64,000 nucleotides of DNA, taken from positions 1-64,000 of the forward strand of contig WEDG01005074.1 in assembly GCA_017591395.1 (NCBI GenBank). Direction: 5' to 3'. Positions 19,916 to 32,559 of this stretch are shown in pieces (the first letter of the stretch is position 1; each line of letters begins with the position of its first letter). This DNA is from Schistocephalus solidus (taxonomy: Eukaryota > Platyhelminthes > Cestoda > Diphyllobothriidea > Diphyllobothriidae). The notes beneath the pieces are model-generated. The model was not told where the DNA came from. It did not search any database and worked only from the letters and a program-made list of their open reading frames with translations. Both the position numbers and the translations under genes were made by a program.

Positions 19916-22470
19916 GAAATTCGTAATGCACGCACCGCGATTCATTGTAGCACCGGGGTATCCTGTTGGTGAACGGGCTTGTATAAAGACCTCAAAGATA
20001 TTTAGGGCAAATGTGTTGACTCTCCATTCTCCAGACTGCACATTTCAGACTGCGGAAAGCACGTACCAGCCACTGACAACTTGCAGCCATGGTAGTTGTT
20101 GCCACAGCATAATCGAATCACCGAAAGTCAGTGCTGCTACAAGGGTTATTGCAAAGTAACGTTGAGGGCCTGTCTCCATGACATTTTGCATAAGCTCTTT
20201 GTAGATGTAAGAGTCTAAAAGACAGTAGTAATAAATTTGGTACAGAGTAGGAGAAGGAAAGGATGTTAGGGAAAGTGAATTACTGCCATCCTTTCAGTAC
20301 TTATTCTGGAAAGTTTTTACTGATTTTAGGGTGTATGATGCAGTAGCGTGCTTACACATCAGTCTGTCACTAATCGCATCCGGATCCTTAAGAACATGTG
20401 TGGAAAGCTTGATCTACTTAAGGCCGGGAATATAAATAAACTTTCGCATTCGTAATTATAAACATTATAATTATAAAACAAAGATGGAAGCAATTTTTTT
20501 TGTTTAGACCAACAAAAAATCGACGAACCTGAGATAGTCACTAAGGACAGTTAGCCAGGAACTCCTTGTTGAATGGTAAGTTATAGCTTTCTTACATGTT
20601 CTTTGGCTAGCAGCCCTTTATACTGGTCCTTGCATATTCAATCCCCTGTGTCCTTTGTCAAATCCCCCACCGTCACCTGACGGAGTCCTTTTTAAAACAC
20701 GCCTGTAAACTTGATTCCATAAATAGTGGGTGACCAAACGCACGCGACCTTAGCTGAAGTTCTAAAATATACTTTTGACCAGCAAGGATTATTCAAGGGC
20801 AGTTTAATACGGAGTATTATACAGCTAACGTCAAGGTTTCGTTTTAACTATTTTGTCGTTGAACTTGTTTCTAGGGTTTAAAAATTGCACACTTTCCATA
20901 TCAAGAGATTTACACGTTTGTCTTTGTGATTAAAAAGATAACACTTAGCGCTCACGAGGTCGCCAATAGACACGGATCACCTTGCGTACTATAAAAGGGA
21001 CATCGGTCACCGCGCATATGATGATGCCGAAATAAACATTTCATGGTGTGAAAAATTGTCCTGACCACCAATATTTTGTAAGTCTTCAATTACTTCTTCC
21101 TTAAAAGGATGATAAGAAGACGTTTTGCGCACACTAACCATAGCGTATGCTCTTATTTGCAGAGACATCGAAACACAATAGAAGCAGTTCGCCTGACATC
21201 GCAGCAGCTTAAGTTCTTAGGAAAGACCCTAGCAGTTACGACCTTCAGACCCGGTTCTGTCTAAGAAAGGAGAAGTAAGAGGCCAGTTGGGGAGATAATC
21301 AATTCGGATAAGGGGTTGGACGAAATTGGCAGCCGGACGATTAACTGACAGACCAAGCTAGTTGAACTAGTAGAGGACGACTTTCTGCGTTCTTGAATTT
21401 TCCGGTCCTTTTCGATGACAATTTTTAAAAGTATTCAAACTTTCAGGGCCATACAAAGACCGGAAAGATTTGAAATTTAAAGCAGGTGAAGTATCTCACA
21501 AAATTTTAACCAAAATTCGGAAATACGTTTTTTTATTTGGAAAGGATTACGTTGGTGTGCTTTTCGTACTCATTATCATTTCACTACATTTCAGTCACGC
21601 CAGAATGAGGCCGGTTAAATGTGCTTCTTTCCGGCCACCTGCAACAACCTTAATTGGCAAAAGTGAATACTTGAATTGTACGATTTGTCCCACCGATTTT
21701 CGATGTCCTTATAAATTGAAATATATTTCATAGACGACGCTAATAAAAATGTTTGCTCGAACTTATTTAATGTTGCCTTACGTCTTCTTCAGATGTTATA
21801 CCTGAAGAAGAAGAAGCATTTGTGATATTTAAAAACCTTTTCTGGTCCCCGAATAATGCGGAGCCTAATCTGCAGTCACACTTGCACTTAGTTTCTAAAA
21901 TACCAGCTGCATACTTTCCGTGAGGGCAGAATTTTAGATTTCTCTATGCTATTAATAAAGCGTTGTATAGGGCTCATAGGGCAATGAATGTGAACTGCGA
22001 TTTTACTTCATAAGTAGCATTGAAAAACGGACAATCAAAATGCTTTATAAATGAACCTTTCAGGGTTTTAAGAAATCTCATGATTACAAAATATATTTGA
22101 ATCGAAAGATACCCTTTCCTCACGCGTGAAAGTTGAAGAAGGCATAATTTGTTACAAAATAAGTGCAAGCAATCATATTTATTCGCGTCTTATATAAGGA
22201 CATCGAAAATCAAGAAGAATATTCATCCTACTTAATTAATTCCTTTTATCAAGTGTAATTGCTGTAGGCTACCGGAAAGAAACGCATTCAAAAGCCGGCA
22301 TTTTGGCGGCGCTGAAATATCTTGCCCTACGGAACAATAAGCAATTTTATAACTCGAGGCAAGTAAGCTTTTCTATTCGAAAACACATTTCAGAATTTTG
22401 GTTAAGATTTTATGAGATAAATCACCCCTTGTAAGGAAGACTAGTAAACCTTAGACCCAGGCCGGGGAAG
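19916..22470. other. No gene recognised
   Basis: AT-rich sequence with only short, unrecognised open frames. The one supported item is the dispersed repeat at 21198-21345. Confidence 0.5.
21198..21345 (+). repeat. Dispersed repeat, copy 2 (unclassified)
   Basis: Partner of 10190-10335 in the same orientation, sharing CGCAGCAGCTTAAGTT, AAGACCCTA, GGTTCTGTCTAAGAAAG and CAGTTGGGGAGATAAT. A GCCAACTGGGGGAGATAAT string near 6193 may mark a third fragment. Confidence 0.55.
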
Positions 22471-22990
22471 TTAGAAATACCGAAAAGTCACCATACACAA
22501 AACTTTGCATGAGGAAGTAAGCTCATTAATATTTTTTATCGTGAGCAAAGGAACCGTTGCAGTTTTAGTTGTTAGACTTGTCATCACGTGCCAACGCTTT
22601 TGAAGGCTAGCCGTGTACGTCCATTCTCGTAAACCCATGGATGCAGGTCTCTCCAACGTTTTGTAACATCTCTTTCCCGACTTAGCTGCAAGCAGCGTGG
22701 ATTCTTTTCTCAAGTTGTGACACCTCACGGGGCTTAGTGGCATACACCTTAATTTTTCTCTAGCCCCAGACAAAAAGTTAGCATGGTGTGAGGTTAGGGA
22801 GGGAGTGGAGCCCGTTCGTGGGGACCCCTTCGGTCGACCCATCGGTCAGGAAACTGGATGTCCAGGAAATCCCTGAACTAATCGGAACAATGAGGAGGGG
22901 CTCCGTCTTGCTTATGAAAGACATCATATAGGTCACTAATTGCCCAAAGTCGTAGAACAGCAAACTACTGCAGCATCTACAGGTAATTTT
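22471..22990 (-). pseudogene. Tc1/mariner-type transposase remnant
   Basis: Across two minus-strand frames one reads QDGAPPHC, then FRDFLDIQFPDRWVDRRGP, NLTPC followed by FVWG, KVYATKPREVSQLEKRIHAA and KEMLQNV. This order (DGAPPH, PDRWIGR, SPDLTPLDFFLWG, KVY, MLxNVW) is characteristic of the C-terminal catalytic half of a DDE/D transposase common in animals. There are several stops and a frameshift. The N-terminal half is not recognisable upstream. Confidence 0.75.
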
Positions 22991-25900
22991 CATGTAGCTG
23001 CGGTCTTGTTACCCGATACATGGTGGAAGGAAAACGATCAAGTCAGATCGGTGCCAGGTATTACCCATTTAACCCCCAGCTTTGGAGAGTCGTTTACGTT
23101 GCAGAATTGCTCTTGGGATCGATTCTCCCAAAATTCGAAAGCCCTGTCGATTTATCCGGCCGGAGAGTTTAAAGATGGATTCGTTGCTGAACCGTGAGTT
23201 TTCCAACATGGTAGTGATGGAGGATTGATTACTTCTCTGGTGAGCACCATAACCTTCTCCTCGACGCGTTTGAAGAACCAGAAGTCAGCACGGGTAGAAC
23301 TTTATCACTCCCCGAAGCATTAGCTGAATCTAGTTTTTGTTTATGCCGAATTTCAGTGCAGCCCTCCTGATGGACGTGCTCTAGTTTTGCACCAGCACCT
23401 GCTTCGGCAGTTCGGTGTTTTCATCCATGTTCGTATTAGCTACATGTTGGAACAGTGTGACGGCCATAAAGCTTCACATTGAGCTGCAGTCGAGAACGAA
23501 AAAAATATTGTCAGACGTCACTTTTGCAACGCTGTTGCCACGTCATTTGACGATCTATGTCCAAGGGAATGATATGCTTGGGAAAATTGCAAAGCCTAAG
23601 CTGTCCACTGCTGATGGCTTCATTTCTCTCCGAAGGATGTCTGATGAGAAAGTGAATAGCGATTTTTGAGACGGCCTGTACTCTGACCCTTCTGGCAGTG
23701 GGGACTTTCTGGGCGAGAAGTAGTTCCCAATCCACGTTAGTTTTTGGTTAACTTTAAATTGTGTCCATATTTACGATGCATGACAGACAAGCCTGTGCCC
23801 CTCGGCCTACTTAGAATGGACAGATTGCAGTTGAGTTGTAAATGAGAGTTGGGTGTTAGGTGGGCACGGATCTGTGAGGCCGGCTTTTCAACAGACATGT
23901 ATGTGAATTGTCTAGCGTGTTTGGATTGTTTTGAAACGCAAGCCAGTCGTTCCACTCTGTAGTGCTTTAGGGATTACGGGACGTCTGACCACAATAATAC
24001 ATGGATATTTTTGTAGGGGCTTTGAACAACGTGAGCTTCCACTATTTGGAAAGCCTAGAAGATATAATTTTAGATAACGACTGCAAGTGACGTGTTTTTT
24101 TCAACCGTTTCTGTGAACAGCAGCTTTACCTACGTAGGTCTTCGACAAAGTGCCAGCGTTTCCTCGGCCACTAGCATTTTATGCATTGTAGCCGCTACAG
24201 TTCCGCTTTTTCATAAAGTTGGGAGTGCGATTTGAACTGACTGCCTTTTAAAACGGCTGGTAACTACTGTTCACAGGGTGACCGGGCGGCTGAATTGAAT
24301 CGGGGGTGTATGAACGCTATGCCTGCGCGAGGTGGAGCACCAGTGGCAACCATGAGAACGAGAGCGCACGTCTGTGGGCAGGAGAGCCGGTGTGGTTTTT
24401 CACCCCCTAAACCTTAGTTCTCTCAGCGCCATGGAAGTGCGTTATCACCGAAGTCTCTGAAACAAGTATTCCCGGGTGGCATTGAATGATTTTATATTTA
24501 AAAAGCTCTTATTGTGTCCCCTTCAATGCGATTTTGAAAGTCATCAAATCTCAACTGTTACTGTCTTGACATGTTCTCTCTCCGGAAACCTTTCAAGGCC
24601 TAATACTTTTCACTTGGGTACTGTTTGACCTTTTTTGTGTAAATTTTACTGACAAATCGGTTGTTATAAGATGCCTCGCGACAAAATCAACTTTTTTTAC
24701 ACTTTTTTATTTGCATGTCTTTCAAATGTCATTGATATTTTTCCTCAGAAATATAAGCTCATCTGATTATTTATGATAAATTTTCAGCCATATCCTGCCG
24801 CAGTGCATCGCCTGCTCTCTGCGCCACAAACTTCTGCCTCATCCACGTACCCTAATTTTCAATCGATGAATAAATAATCATGGCCACACAGGATTTATTC
24901 CATCTCTATCGATTTTTAAATTCTTACCAAAACGAGTTGATCTCTTGTCTAGATAATGTACTTCTGATCCCCTTTGTCTAACCTTTAAATATTCCTGGTC
25001 TCTTCGCTCCGAAAAATCTGCAAGGTTTCTCTGAATTTTAACTGGGTCACAAGACCTGGGTGGTGTATGGCTCACATTTATCGAACAGCCTCATTACCGT
25101 TTGCTCTGTCAGCTGAATGCAAGCTTTAAACAGTCGTATGCGCAAATGTCTGTCCAGTACGTAGGTTGTTAGCCGTGTTTGACTGAATTAACGCGTCGTG
25201 ACAGTGGGGATCAATAAGGGAGGAAACTTTTGCCTATGCATTCATTCCTTTTTCACTTTCCAGTGCCCGTCACGCCCGGACCACAAACGAGTGCTGACAA
25301 CAGCACAAAGACGATAACGACATGCCCGGGAAAATGCAATGAACAATTAACTGGCAGCAGCACATTTATTTGAGCATTGTCGGCTGTAAGTGCGAGATCA
25401 ATCTATCGGACGCCAGCGCGTGGTGATTAAGACGGTATAAAGCGATATTTGGCTGTATCAACGCTTCGCCAATTCTTATAAAAAGCACGAATGCGGTTAA
25501 ATTTTAGGGCACATGTTTTAGTGGGGAACATGCCTGGTGTAAAATGCAGAGGCTTGTAGTTCGGTCTTTATTACAACATCGGTTGGTTCTACTGTGAGCG
25601 CAGCTCTGGAATTCTGCTAACCTTCAAGCGTTTGGACACCTATAACGCAATTGATTCCGATTTTACTACCAGCGTCCCCATGACCGGTTTAGTTTTCATT
25701 AGCAGCATTTTAGGTAAATATCTACACAACGCCAGCACGTCTGTGTGAACCATAAAATAGAAGGTTGGCTGTATGTGGTACTTGTGGGATGTGGATTTAC
25801 CGTAGTCATTTAAAATGCTCAAACCTGTTTCGGGAATGTGTTGCCCAATGCCCGCAGTAATTTTTCTGCATTCTCGGAAGATCGCCTGTTTCACCTTTTC

Positions 25901-26049
25901 TACGATCTTCGGTTCATGTGGGATGAGATTAAGGGACGTAAGTGGTTACACCATAGGCTCTTCTCGGCCGTCGAAGACCTTGCCTAAATAATCATGCATG
26001 GCATCGGCATAACGTAGAGTGGCCCAAACCGATTGAAAAAACAAACGAT
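22991..26049. other. No gene recognised
   Basis: Short open frames at 23415-23735 and 25640-25894 resemble nothing known to me. No repeats shared with the rest of the window were noticed here. Confidence 0.45.
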
Positions 26050-26084
26050 CCCGTGCCCCAATATTCTCTTATATACGAAACATT

Positions 26085-26240
26085 AACATTGCGGACAAAG
26101 ACAAGGGAGGTTGGAATGACCTTTTCCGGCTTATTGGCCGTCAGCGGCCATCTAATCCCAACTCCAGGGTTCGCAACCTGTGAGGATCAAACACGTGATC
26201 TGTCGGTTAGAACTCCAAAACCCCAGCCACTGAGCCTGGG
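26085..26240 (-). mobile_element. SINE, diverged copy
   Basis: On the minus strand the body matches the family (CCGGAAAAGGTCATTCC, CTCCCTTGTCTTTGTC) and a decayed B-box-like GTGTTTGATCCTCAC precedes it. Head region is poorly conserved. Confidence 0.65.
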
Positions 26241-26254
26241 ACATTCTGTCCTGT

Positions 26255-26352
26255 TGATTGTCAGGGCTTGCACTCCTGGGGATGGATATGGCTGATTGAT
26301 ATCGGCTAGACCTGACAATTCTAGTCTCCATTGACTTTGCCGGCCATGTTAT
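26255..26352 (+). mobile_element. SINE tail fragment
   Basis: Contains the family tail (AGTCTCCATTGACTTTGCCGGCCATGTTATTCTGCC) in plus orientation, without a head. It lies between two other SINE copies. Confidence 0.5.
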
Positions 26353-26487
26353 TCTGCCTCCATCACTAGCTGCTTTGTGGCTGCTGGCGCTCGAGAGTAG
26401 GCTCCCAGGTCACAACGGGACGAGTGAGTCCTGTAATTGATCGGTGACCGCCTACTTAAAATACTATTCTCGATCAAAACTGACAAG

Positions 26488-26655
26488 ACAACGAGCTCGT
26501 GGCGCAGTGGGTAGAGCGTTGGATTTCTAATTAAGGGGTCGCGAGTTCGAGTCTCGGGTGCTGCAACACCTGGTAACAACAATAGTAAGCCAATAAGCCA
26601 GAAATGGCCATTTCAGTCTCCCTTATCTTTGTCGGTTATGTTACTCTACGGGCAA
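26488..26655 (+). mobile_element. tRNA-Arg-derived SINE, best-preserved head
   Basis: The head (GTGGCGCAGTGGGTAGAGCG, TTGGATTTCTAATTAAGG, GGTCGCGAGTTCGAGTC) follows the order of a tRNA-Arg(TCT): D-arm with A box, anticodon loop TTTCTAA, T-arm with B box. It is followed not by a 3' acceptor strand but by the family body (GCCAGAAATGGCCATTTCAG, CTTTGTCGGTTATGTTACTC). Therefore a SINE, not a tRNA gene. Confidence 0.85.
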
Positions 26656-27529
26656 GCAGTTGCTCGGCCGGATAGTTGTCTATTTTCCTAGCTGATTGTC
26701 CAGCAGGTCGTTCAAGGTCTTACTCAAGGGACACTACCTGAACAACTGATCTTTCACGTCAGTCATATCTTTGTGTGCCTGTTGAAAACAATTTGGACAG
26801 CTGGCATGGAAGTGGATGCCAGCATTTCCATTTGACAGCATACCGGTCGCACCCATAGTTGCCATTGTAAGGTTTAACTTGTCGCACATAAGGACGGACA
26901 GGGGTGTCGCAGGTAATACTGGCTAAGTCTATCTTTACGACTTTCTACATATCTGGATCGCACGGGCCATGAGCCAGTATGCCTTTCAGTTCAACGACAG
27001 GAAAGTCGAAGAAGTTCAACTGTTCTGAAATACCGAAACCGCTGAACACCAACAACTGACAACCACTATGAAATCTCGTTACTGAATTCTAATAAATAGC
27101 ATATAAGTAACCTGAAACAGCCCGAATGCAGTGGACCACACCTTATAATCTGACGAGGTATTTAATATTATAATACAATGTTAATAAATCCTCGTTGTAA
27201 ATAAATAATCATACAGAAACCTAAAGATAGATATAAACAGAACGAAGAAGAAGCGAAATCATATGTCGACAACGTGGTCCTGTTTTTTTGTCTGCCAGAA
27301 CTAACACCGCACGTTGCTTCTCCACGAAGAGGTGACAATAAAAGGCTAAGAGAATAAACACGAGTTATGTGATGGTATATGTAATCTAGACTGAATGGCC
27401 TTTAGAATAGGTACTAATTACAGAAAGGTTGGGAAAATCTCGAGAAACGAGGTGCACGTTTGTCTACTTCTTATTCGGCATTCCTGCATAAAATCATTTT
27501 GGAACTGTTTCGTTATGCTTTGTGAATCT
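26656..27529. other. No recognisable feature
   Basis: AT-rich non-coding sequence before the CR1-like element. Nothing supported. Confidence 0.45.
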
Positions 27530-27599
27530 TTTACGGGCAGTGTAACGGAGTGGTCAGTTTAAGAACCAAGAATATGGTAACCACATGTCCCTTAAACTG

Positions 27600-28510
27600 G
27601 AGGTTAAAATTCATGTACGCCAATGTGCAAAGCATGTTATCAAAGTTTGACGAGATGCAGATCCATGTCTGTGATCTCTCACCAGACGTAATTTCCTTGA
27701 CAGAAACCTGATTGTCCAACCATGTGGATGACCGTGAGTTAACTATACCAGGCTACCAACTATTCATTAGAGACCGGGGAGGAGGCGTTGTAACCTACGT
27801 AAAACACGGACTCCTAGTGTCAGAAAAAACAGCAGTTTGCATGCAGCTTCGAAGCTATTTGACTCACTATAAAGGTGCCGAGATCACACAGTCTTGAAGT
27901 CCTGACCGTCTACTGACCACCAAGAAGTGACTTTGAGGTTGACGCTCGCCTGTTAGAAGAGCTAGAAAGATTTGCCTCTCGATCTGACGTCTTAATAATG
28001 GGCGACTTCAATGCACCGCTCATTGACTGGAGTTCAGTATATGCACGCGGTCAAGAACTAGCTTTTAACCGACGTTTATTGGACATTATACTGAGGTCAT
28101 TCCTCACTCAGCACGTCTTATTTCCAACGAGAGTGCGGGAGGGACAGCAGTCAAACTGTTTAGACCTGGTGTTTACGAAATCGCTTGATAGTATTGATGA
28201 GGTGCAAAGTCTACCTCCCCTAGGTCGGAGTGACCATGTCGTACTTCACTGGGACTACTTAATGTTTTGGGTGCCTGAACAGCTCACCAGATTTAGAAGA
28301 AATATTTGGCGTGGTGACTTTGATCAAATGAAGACTCGACTCAACAACATCAACTGGGAATCAGCTTTTTCCGGCAATGTGACAGAGAATTGGGAATGGT
28401 TCAGTGAGTTATTGTATATTCTCCTCAGCAACCACTGCCCGATTTCACGTAAGAGACTGGATAAAAGACCCCAGTGGCTGACTCAGACGTTGAAAAAAAG
28501 AAGTGAATAA
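27600..28510 (+). pseudogene. CR1-like element C: endonuclease domain
   Basis: Starts MYANVQSMLSKFDEMQ, then SPDVISLTET followed by a stop at 27709-27711, GYQLFIRDRGGGVVTYV, a stop at 27895-27897, then an open frame from 27998 with IMGDFNAPLIDW, the CLDLVFT region and GRSDHVVLHWD. This is the exonuclease/endonuclease/phosphatase domain order of CR1-type non-LTR elements. The region before 27600 looks non-coding and I see no separate first ORF, so the copy is probably 5' truncated. Confidence 0.88.
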
Positions 28511-30370
28511 AAAGCGGAGGTTGTGGAAGAAATCACTCGCTGATGAGACTCCTGCATCCATAAACGCATACAAGGCACAAAGGAACAAAGTTAAACGGCT
28601 TATCCTTAGGACACGAAAAGATTTTGAAAAAGACCTGTTGAACCGTGCAGTGGAAAATCTGAAGTTATTATACAATTACATTAGAAGGAGCACGCGTAAC
28701 AGGGACCCAGTTCCCTTACTATGGACTAGCGAAAACCTAGAGATTAGTGAGAATGGAGCAAAAGTGGAGCACATTTCAGAATTCTTTAAATCCATCTTTA
28801 TGAGTGAAAGCGCATTTAATCCTCCCGACTACTACTTAGATGAGGGTCCAACAATAGAGGCTGTATCTTTCGACGAAGCAAATGTTCATAAAGAGCTGTT
28901 GGCTCTGAATGAGTCTAAATCACCGGGCCCAGATGATATACCGCCAAAGTTACTAAAGGAACTCGCTGCGGAACTGGCCAAACCGTTGTCCATGCTTTTC
29001 CAAACCTCTTTCGAAGCCGGCACGTTACCTGCTGATTGGAAATCTGCACAAATCACACCACTATATAAAGGTGGCAGCAAGGTCTCCGCAAATAATTACA
29101 AACCAATTAGCCTCACCTCGATCTGCTGCAAACTCATGGGAAAAATAATAAATCGAGAGCTAATGCACTTCTTAGAACAGCATAAATTATTATCTGATGC
29201 ACAGCATGGATTTCAAAGTGACAGGTCTTGTGTAACGAACTTGCTCTATTGTTTGGAACATTGGACGCGAGCAGTTGATGAAGGAAATGCGCTGCACTTA
29301 GTCTACATTGACTTAAAGAAGGCATTTGATAGTGTCCCACACCAGCGAATCCTACACAAACTCAACCGAACAGGCATTAGGGGTAATCTCCTCAGATGGA
29401 TCAAAAGCTTCTTATTTGGCCGCTCTCAAACCTTCCATGTCGGTAACCAGCAGTCGGCGGAGGTTGCGGTTGAAAGTGGTGTTCGCCAGGGCTCCGTTCT
29501 TGGCCCTACTCTGTTCATTTTGTACGTCAAAGATTGCATCAATGAATTGGATTGTGATGTCGCCATGTTTGCGGATGATATTAAGCTACGGATGGTCATC
29601 AGATCTGCAACTGACGTAAAGCATTTGCAGGAAACCTAAACCAACTTCAACATTGGTCAAAGGACTGGCTGTTGCCGTTCAATGAGAACAAATGCACTAT
29701 TCTACGAGCCGGTAGAACTAGCACTCTGAACCTCATGGATTACTGCCTAAATGGTATACCATTGCAAGAAGTTGACGCGCAGAAGGACTTGGGCGTGTGG
29801 ATCTCTAGCTCCCTTAAACCCTCGCTGCACCCTCGCCTGTACCTTGTCAAGCGGGCTTTCTCTGCCTTTGATGGAGACTGCTTTGCCAAAGTCTTTCGAA
29901 CTTTTGTGCAGCCGCAATTGGAGTTCGCTATCCAAGCTTGGAGACCCTGAACCGCGAAGGATCTCAATAACCTCGAAAAGTTTCAAAGGCGTGCAACCAA
30001 ATTTGTGACTTGACAGGGATCATTATCCTATGAAACCCGATTAGCTAACCTTGATCTCTTTCCCTTGAGTTGCAGGCAGCTACGAGGTGACCTGATACAA
30101 ACATTCCGTATCATGTGTGGTCAGGGCTGCCGCCTTGCACCTGGAGACTTCTTCCAGTTAGCTACAACCACGAACTTGAGAGGGCATCCACTCAAACTAC
30201 GTGTAACTGGGGCCAGACTGGATAGACGAATGTTCTTCTTCTCCAAGAGAGCGGTCGACGCTTGGAATGCTCTGCCTCTGGATGTTGTTATGGCTACTTC
30301 CGTTGAGCTTTTTAAGAAAAACCTGGAGCAGTATAGCAGTGCCCACTATAATATCCGCAGATCTTTTTAG
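28503..30370 (+). pseudogene. CR1-like element C: reverse transcriptase
   Basis: A 378-codon frame (28503-29639) carries the RT: NESKSPGPDDIPPKLLKEL, ITPLYKGGSKVSANNYKPIS, QHGFQSDRSCVTNLL, motif A VYIDLKKAFDSVP with both Asp present, motif B GVRQGSVLGPTLFILYV, and motif C MFADDIKL. A frameshift near 29635 leads to 29672-29950 (WLLPFNENKCTIL, KDLGVWIS, FVQPQLEFAIQAW) and then 30065-30370 (RRMFFFSKRAVDAWNALP). This is the best-preserved non-LTR RT in the window. Together with the 3' tail it makes a nearly full-length, recently decayed copy. Confidence 0.92.
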
Positions 30371-30639
30371 TCACGTCCCAGTTGAATCACACTCTTATTA
30401 TCACAATACTACTTTTTATATTTCAGTACAATTTTTATACCATTTTTATTATCTCAAACTCGTCGCATATGCCTCACTCACGAGAATCTTGTCAACAACA
30501 ATAGCATATAATTATGCTACTCGTGATATGCAAGTACGAATTTATGTTTAATCTCATCGATTAGTCAACAGCTGCTTATTTTCCGCACGCTATTATGTAA
30601 ACCAACTTTTTTACATTTTAATGATGTACCAGAGCCTTT

Positions 30640-30715
30640 TTAGCCATACCGTAACAGACAGGGTGTTCAAAGGCGTTTGCCTATCTTTCCCTTAATAAAC
30701 TGAACTGATAAAGTG
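30640..30715 (+). mobile_element. 3' tail of CR1-like element C
   Basis: Contains GGGTGTTCAAAGGCGTTTGCC then TATCTTTCCCTTAATAAACTGAACTGA. The same arrangement ends the fragments at 37345-37425 and 37590-37640. The AGG...CCT arms can pair, as expected for a 3' stem-loop recognised by the element's RT. AATAAA may act as its polyadenylation signal. Confidence 0.65.
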
Positions 30716-31659
30716 AACTTACCGGTTCCATTTTTCAGCCTTTTGAGTAACCAGAAACCAGTAAACTGAGGTTTTGAACATTAAGCTGTGAGCTACTTTC
30801 AACAGCATTATATTGACTTGCTGTGTAGTCCTTGACTTCATCTGCTAGTAACACCTTGAGGCAATTCTGGCGTCTTATGCGGTCGTCAAGATAAATTAAA
30901 CCAATCATAATGAGTAAGATGGTCGAGGAATTGTGACTATGACTAGAAGTGGGATTATATGTGCTTCAAAAAACTTTTCAGCAACTTCCCTAGAAGTATG
31001 TTATGTATTACAGGCCCGTATCCTTTTGAGATGAGGTATCATCCAAAATTCCTCGGCGGGAAACCGTGCAATGTCTGGAAATTGATTTTATTGGCATTAA
31101 CTATGAAATTTATTTTAACTGTTCTACCACTCTTCAGCTAACTAGGCGGAACAGTCCTTTCGAAAGTGAGTTTTGACATCTCAAAGTAGATCAGTTCCTT
31201 TGGCAATTTTAGAGATTCATTCCATAAATTTGCAGTTAAAACATGTTTCGCCTACAGCTTAGCAGCAGTTCAAGTGCCAACTTTTGTGGAATGACTGAAT
31301 TTTAAAGAACCTGCATCGTGGATGCAGAAATCCCTCCGTTAGTTTATAAGAGAAAAGTGCACAAGCGGCAGCCAACACCGCAACTTCAATGATGTACACC
31401 ATCAACCGCGCATTGAATGTTTTCGATGATGACTGCTTTTATGAAGTCTTCTGCGATCTGATGTCGGACGCATTCTTGCGAAAGTTTATTTAAAGGTTGC
31501 GAAAAGATTTCGCCGTTGGTGAAGTTTGCCTTTTTTATCTTCGTTTGTGAGTTTGGCGAGAAGATTCATCTTTACAAACTAGGTTCGGTGAAAAAATGCA
31601 ATTCAATATAAGATTCGTTTCAAGATGATGGGTATAAGTCCAGGAACTTATCTGCAAAG
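30716..31659. other. No recognisable feature
   Basis: No exon or element boundary supported. Possibly intron of the CDC6-like gene if that gene extends this far. Confidence 0.4.
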
Positions 31660-31677
31660 CTGTTGCAATAGTGATGA

Positions 31678-32150
31678 CAGTTCGACCGTCGATTTTGACG
31701 AGGTCCACCGTATGCTCCACAACAGGTGGTGCAGGGACGATGAATCGCGTGTTTGTTAGTTTTAAGTGATAGAAGCCTTGCGCTGCAGCTTCCGCACTCT
31801 CTCCTCCTCCCCCACCTGAGCCCGGTGTCAAGACAGAGTGAAGAAGACCGGAGATGGGAGATTGTGCAGTTGGCTGGCGCGGCCGGAGCCGGCCCTGCGG
31901 GTACCACCACATCTGACTCAGATCCAACGGAGTGGGAGTGCCATAAACGCCACATTAAGAAGGATCCATTGCAGCCTGACTCTCAGTCCACCAGACAGCC
32001 ACTCCACACAAAACATTCATTGGGCTGACCACGTGGTCCGAGTGATCCCGTCAGTTGGCAAGCTTAGGCCTTTAGCGCACCGTGATAGTTTCAAGCGCGT
32101 CTGATTGTTTATAGTTAGGACAATGTGCTGAGCCGTCGACCTCACTCTCG
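31678..32150 (-). mobile_element. RTE-ZnF 3' UTR, solitary copy
   Basis: Aligns with 14495-14960 almost end to end on the minus strand, including GGACTGAGAGTCAGGCTGCA, the G-rich GGTGGGGGAGGAGGAGAGAG and the terminal hairpin (31688-31699) followed by GGTCGAACTG. No zinc fingers remain upstream, so this insertion was strongly 5' truncated, typical of target-primed reverse transcription. Confidence 0.8.
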
Positions 32151-32559
32151 TTAGAAATGAAACGTATGAATGGCGACCAACACCGTTGAAAGTCGTTTTG
32201 GGAAACAAATAGCAGGTAGATACACTGTCCTCTCGAAATTCCAGACTACGAAAAAATCATCGTGGAGTGTTTTTTCAGCCGGATTACTCTTTCACCGATC
32301 GGATGAAAATGAGAAAAATGGTAGCAGAATTTAAAAGACATAAATACGACGGAGAACTAAACTTGAAAATTGTACACAACAAAATCATAAAAACAGTCCA
32401 CTCGTTTTTATGGGAGCATCCGGGAAATTGACGGCAACCACGCTGGTCAACAGCCCTACCAAATGCCTATAGATTTGAACCCAGACAGGGGACTGGACAT
32501 ATCTTACCAACTATCCAGCAATAATTGTTAGGTGCAAAAAACAACCAACAATCTCAGAG

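Noticed and set aside
26488..26575. Functional tRNA-Arg gene
   Set aside because: No matching acceptor strand at the 3' side; the tRNA-like part runs directly into the repeated SINE body.
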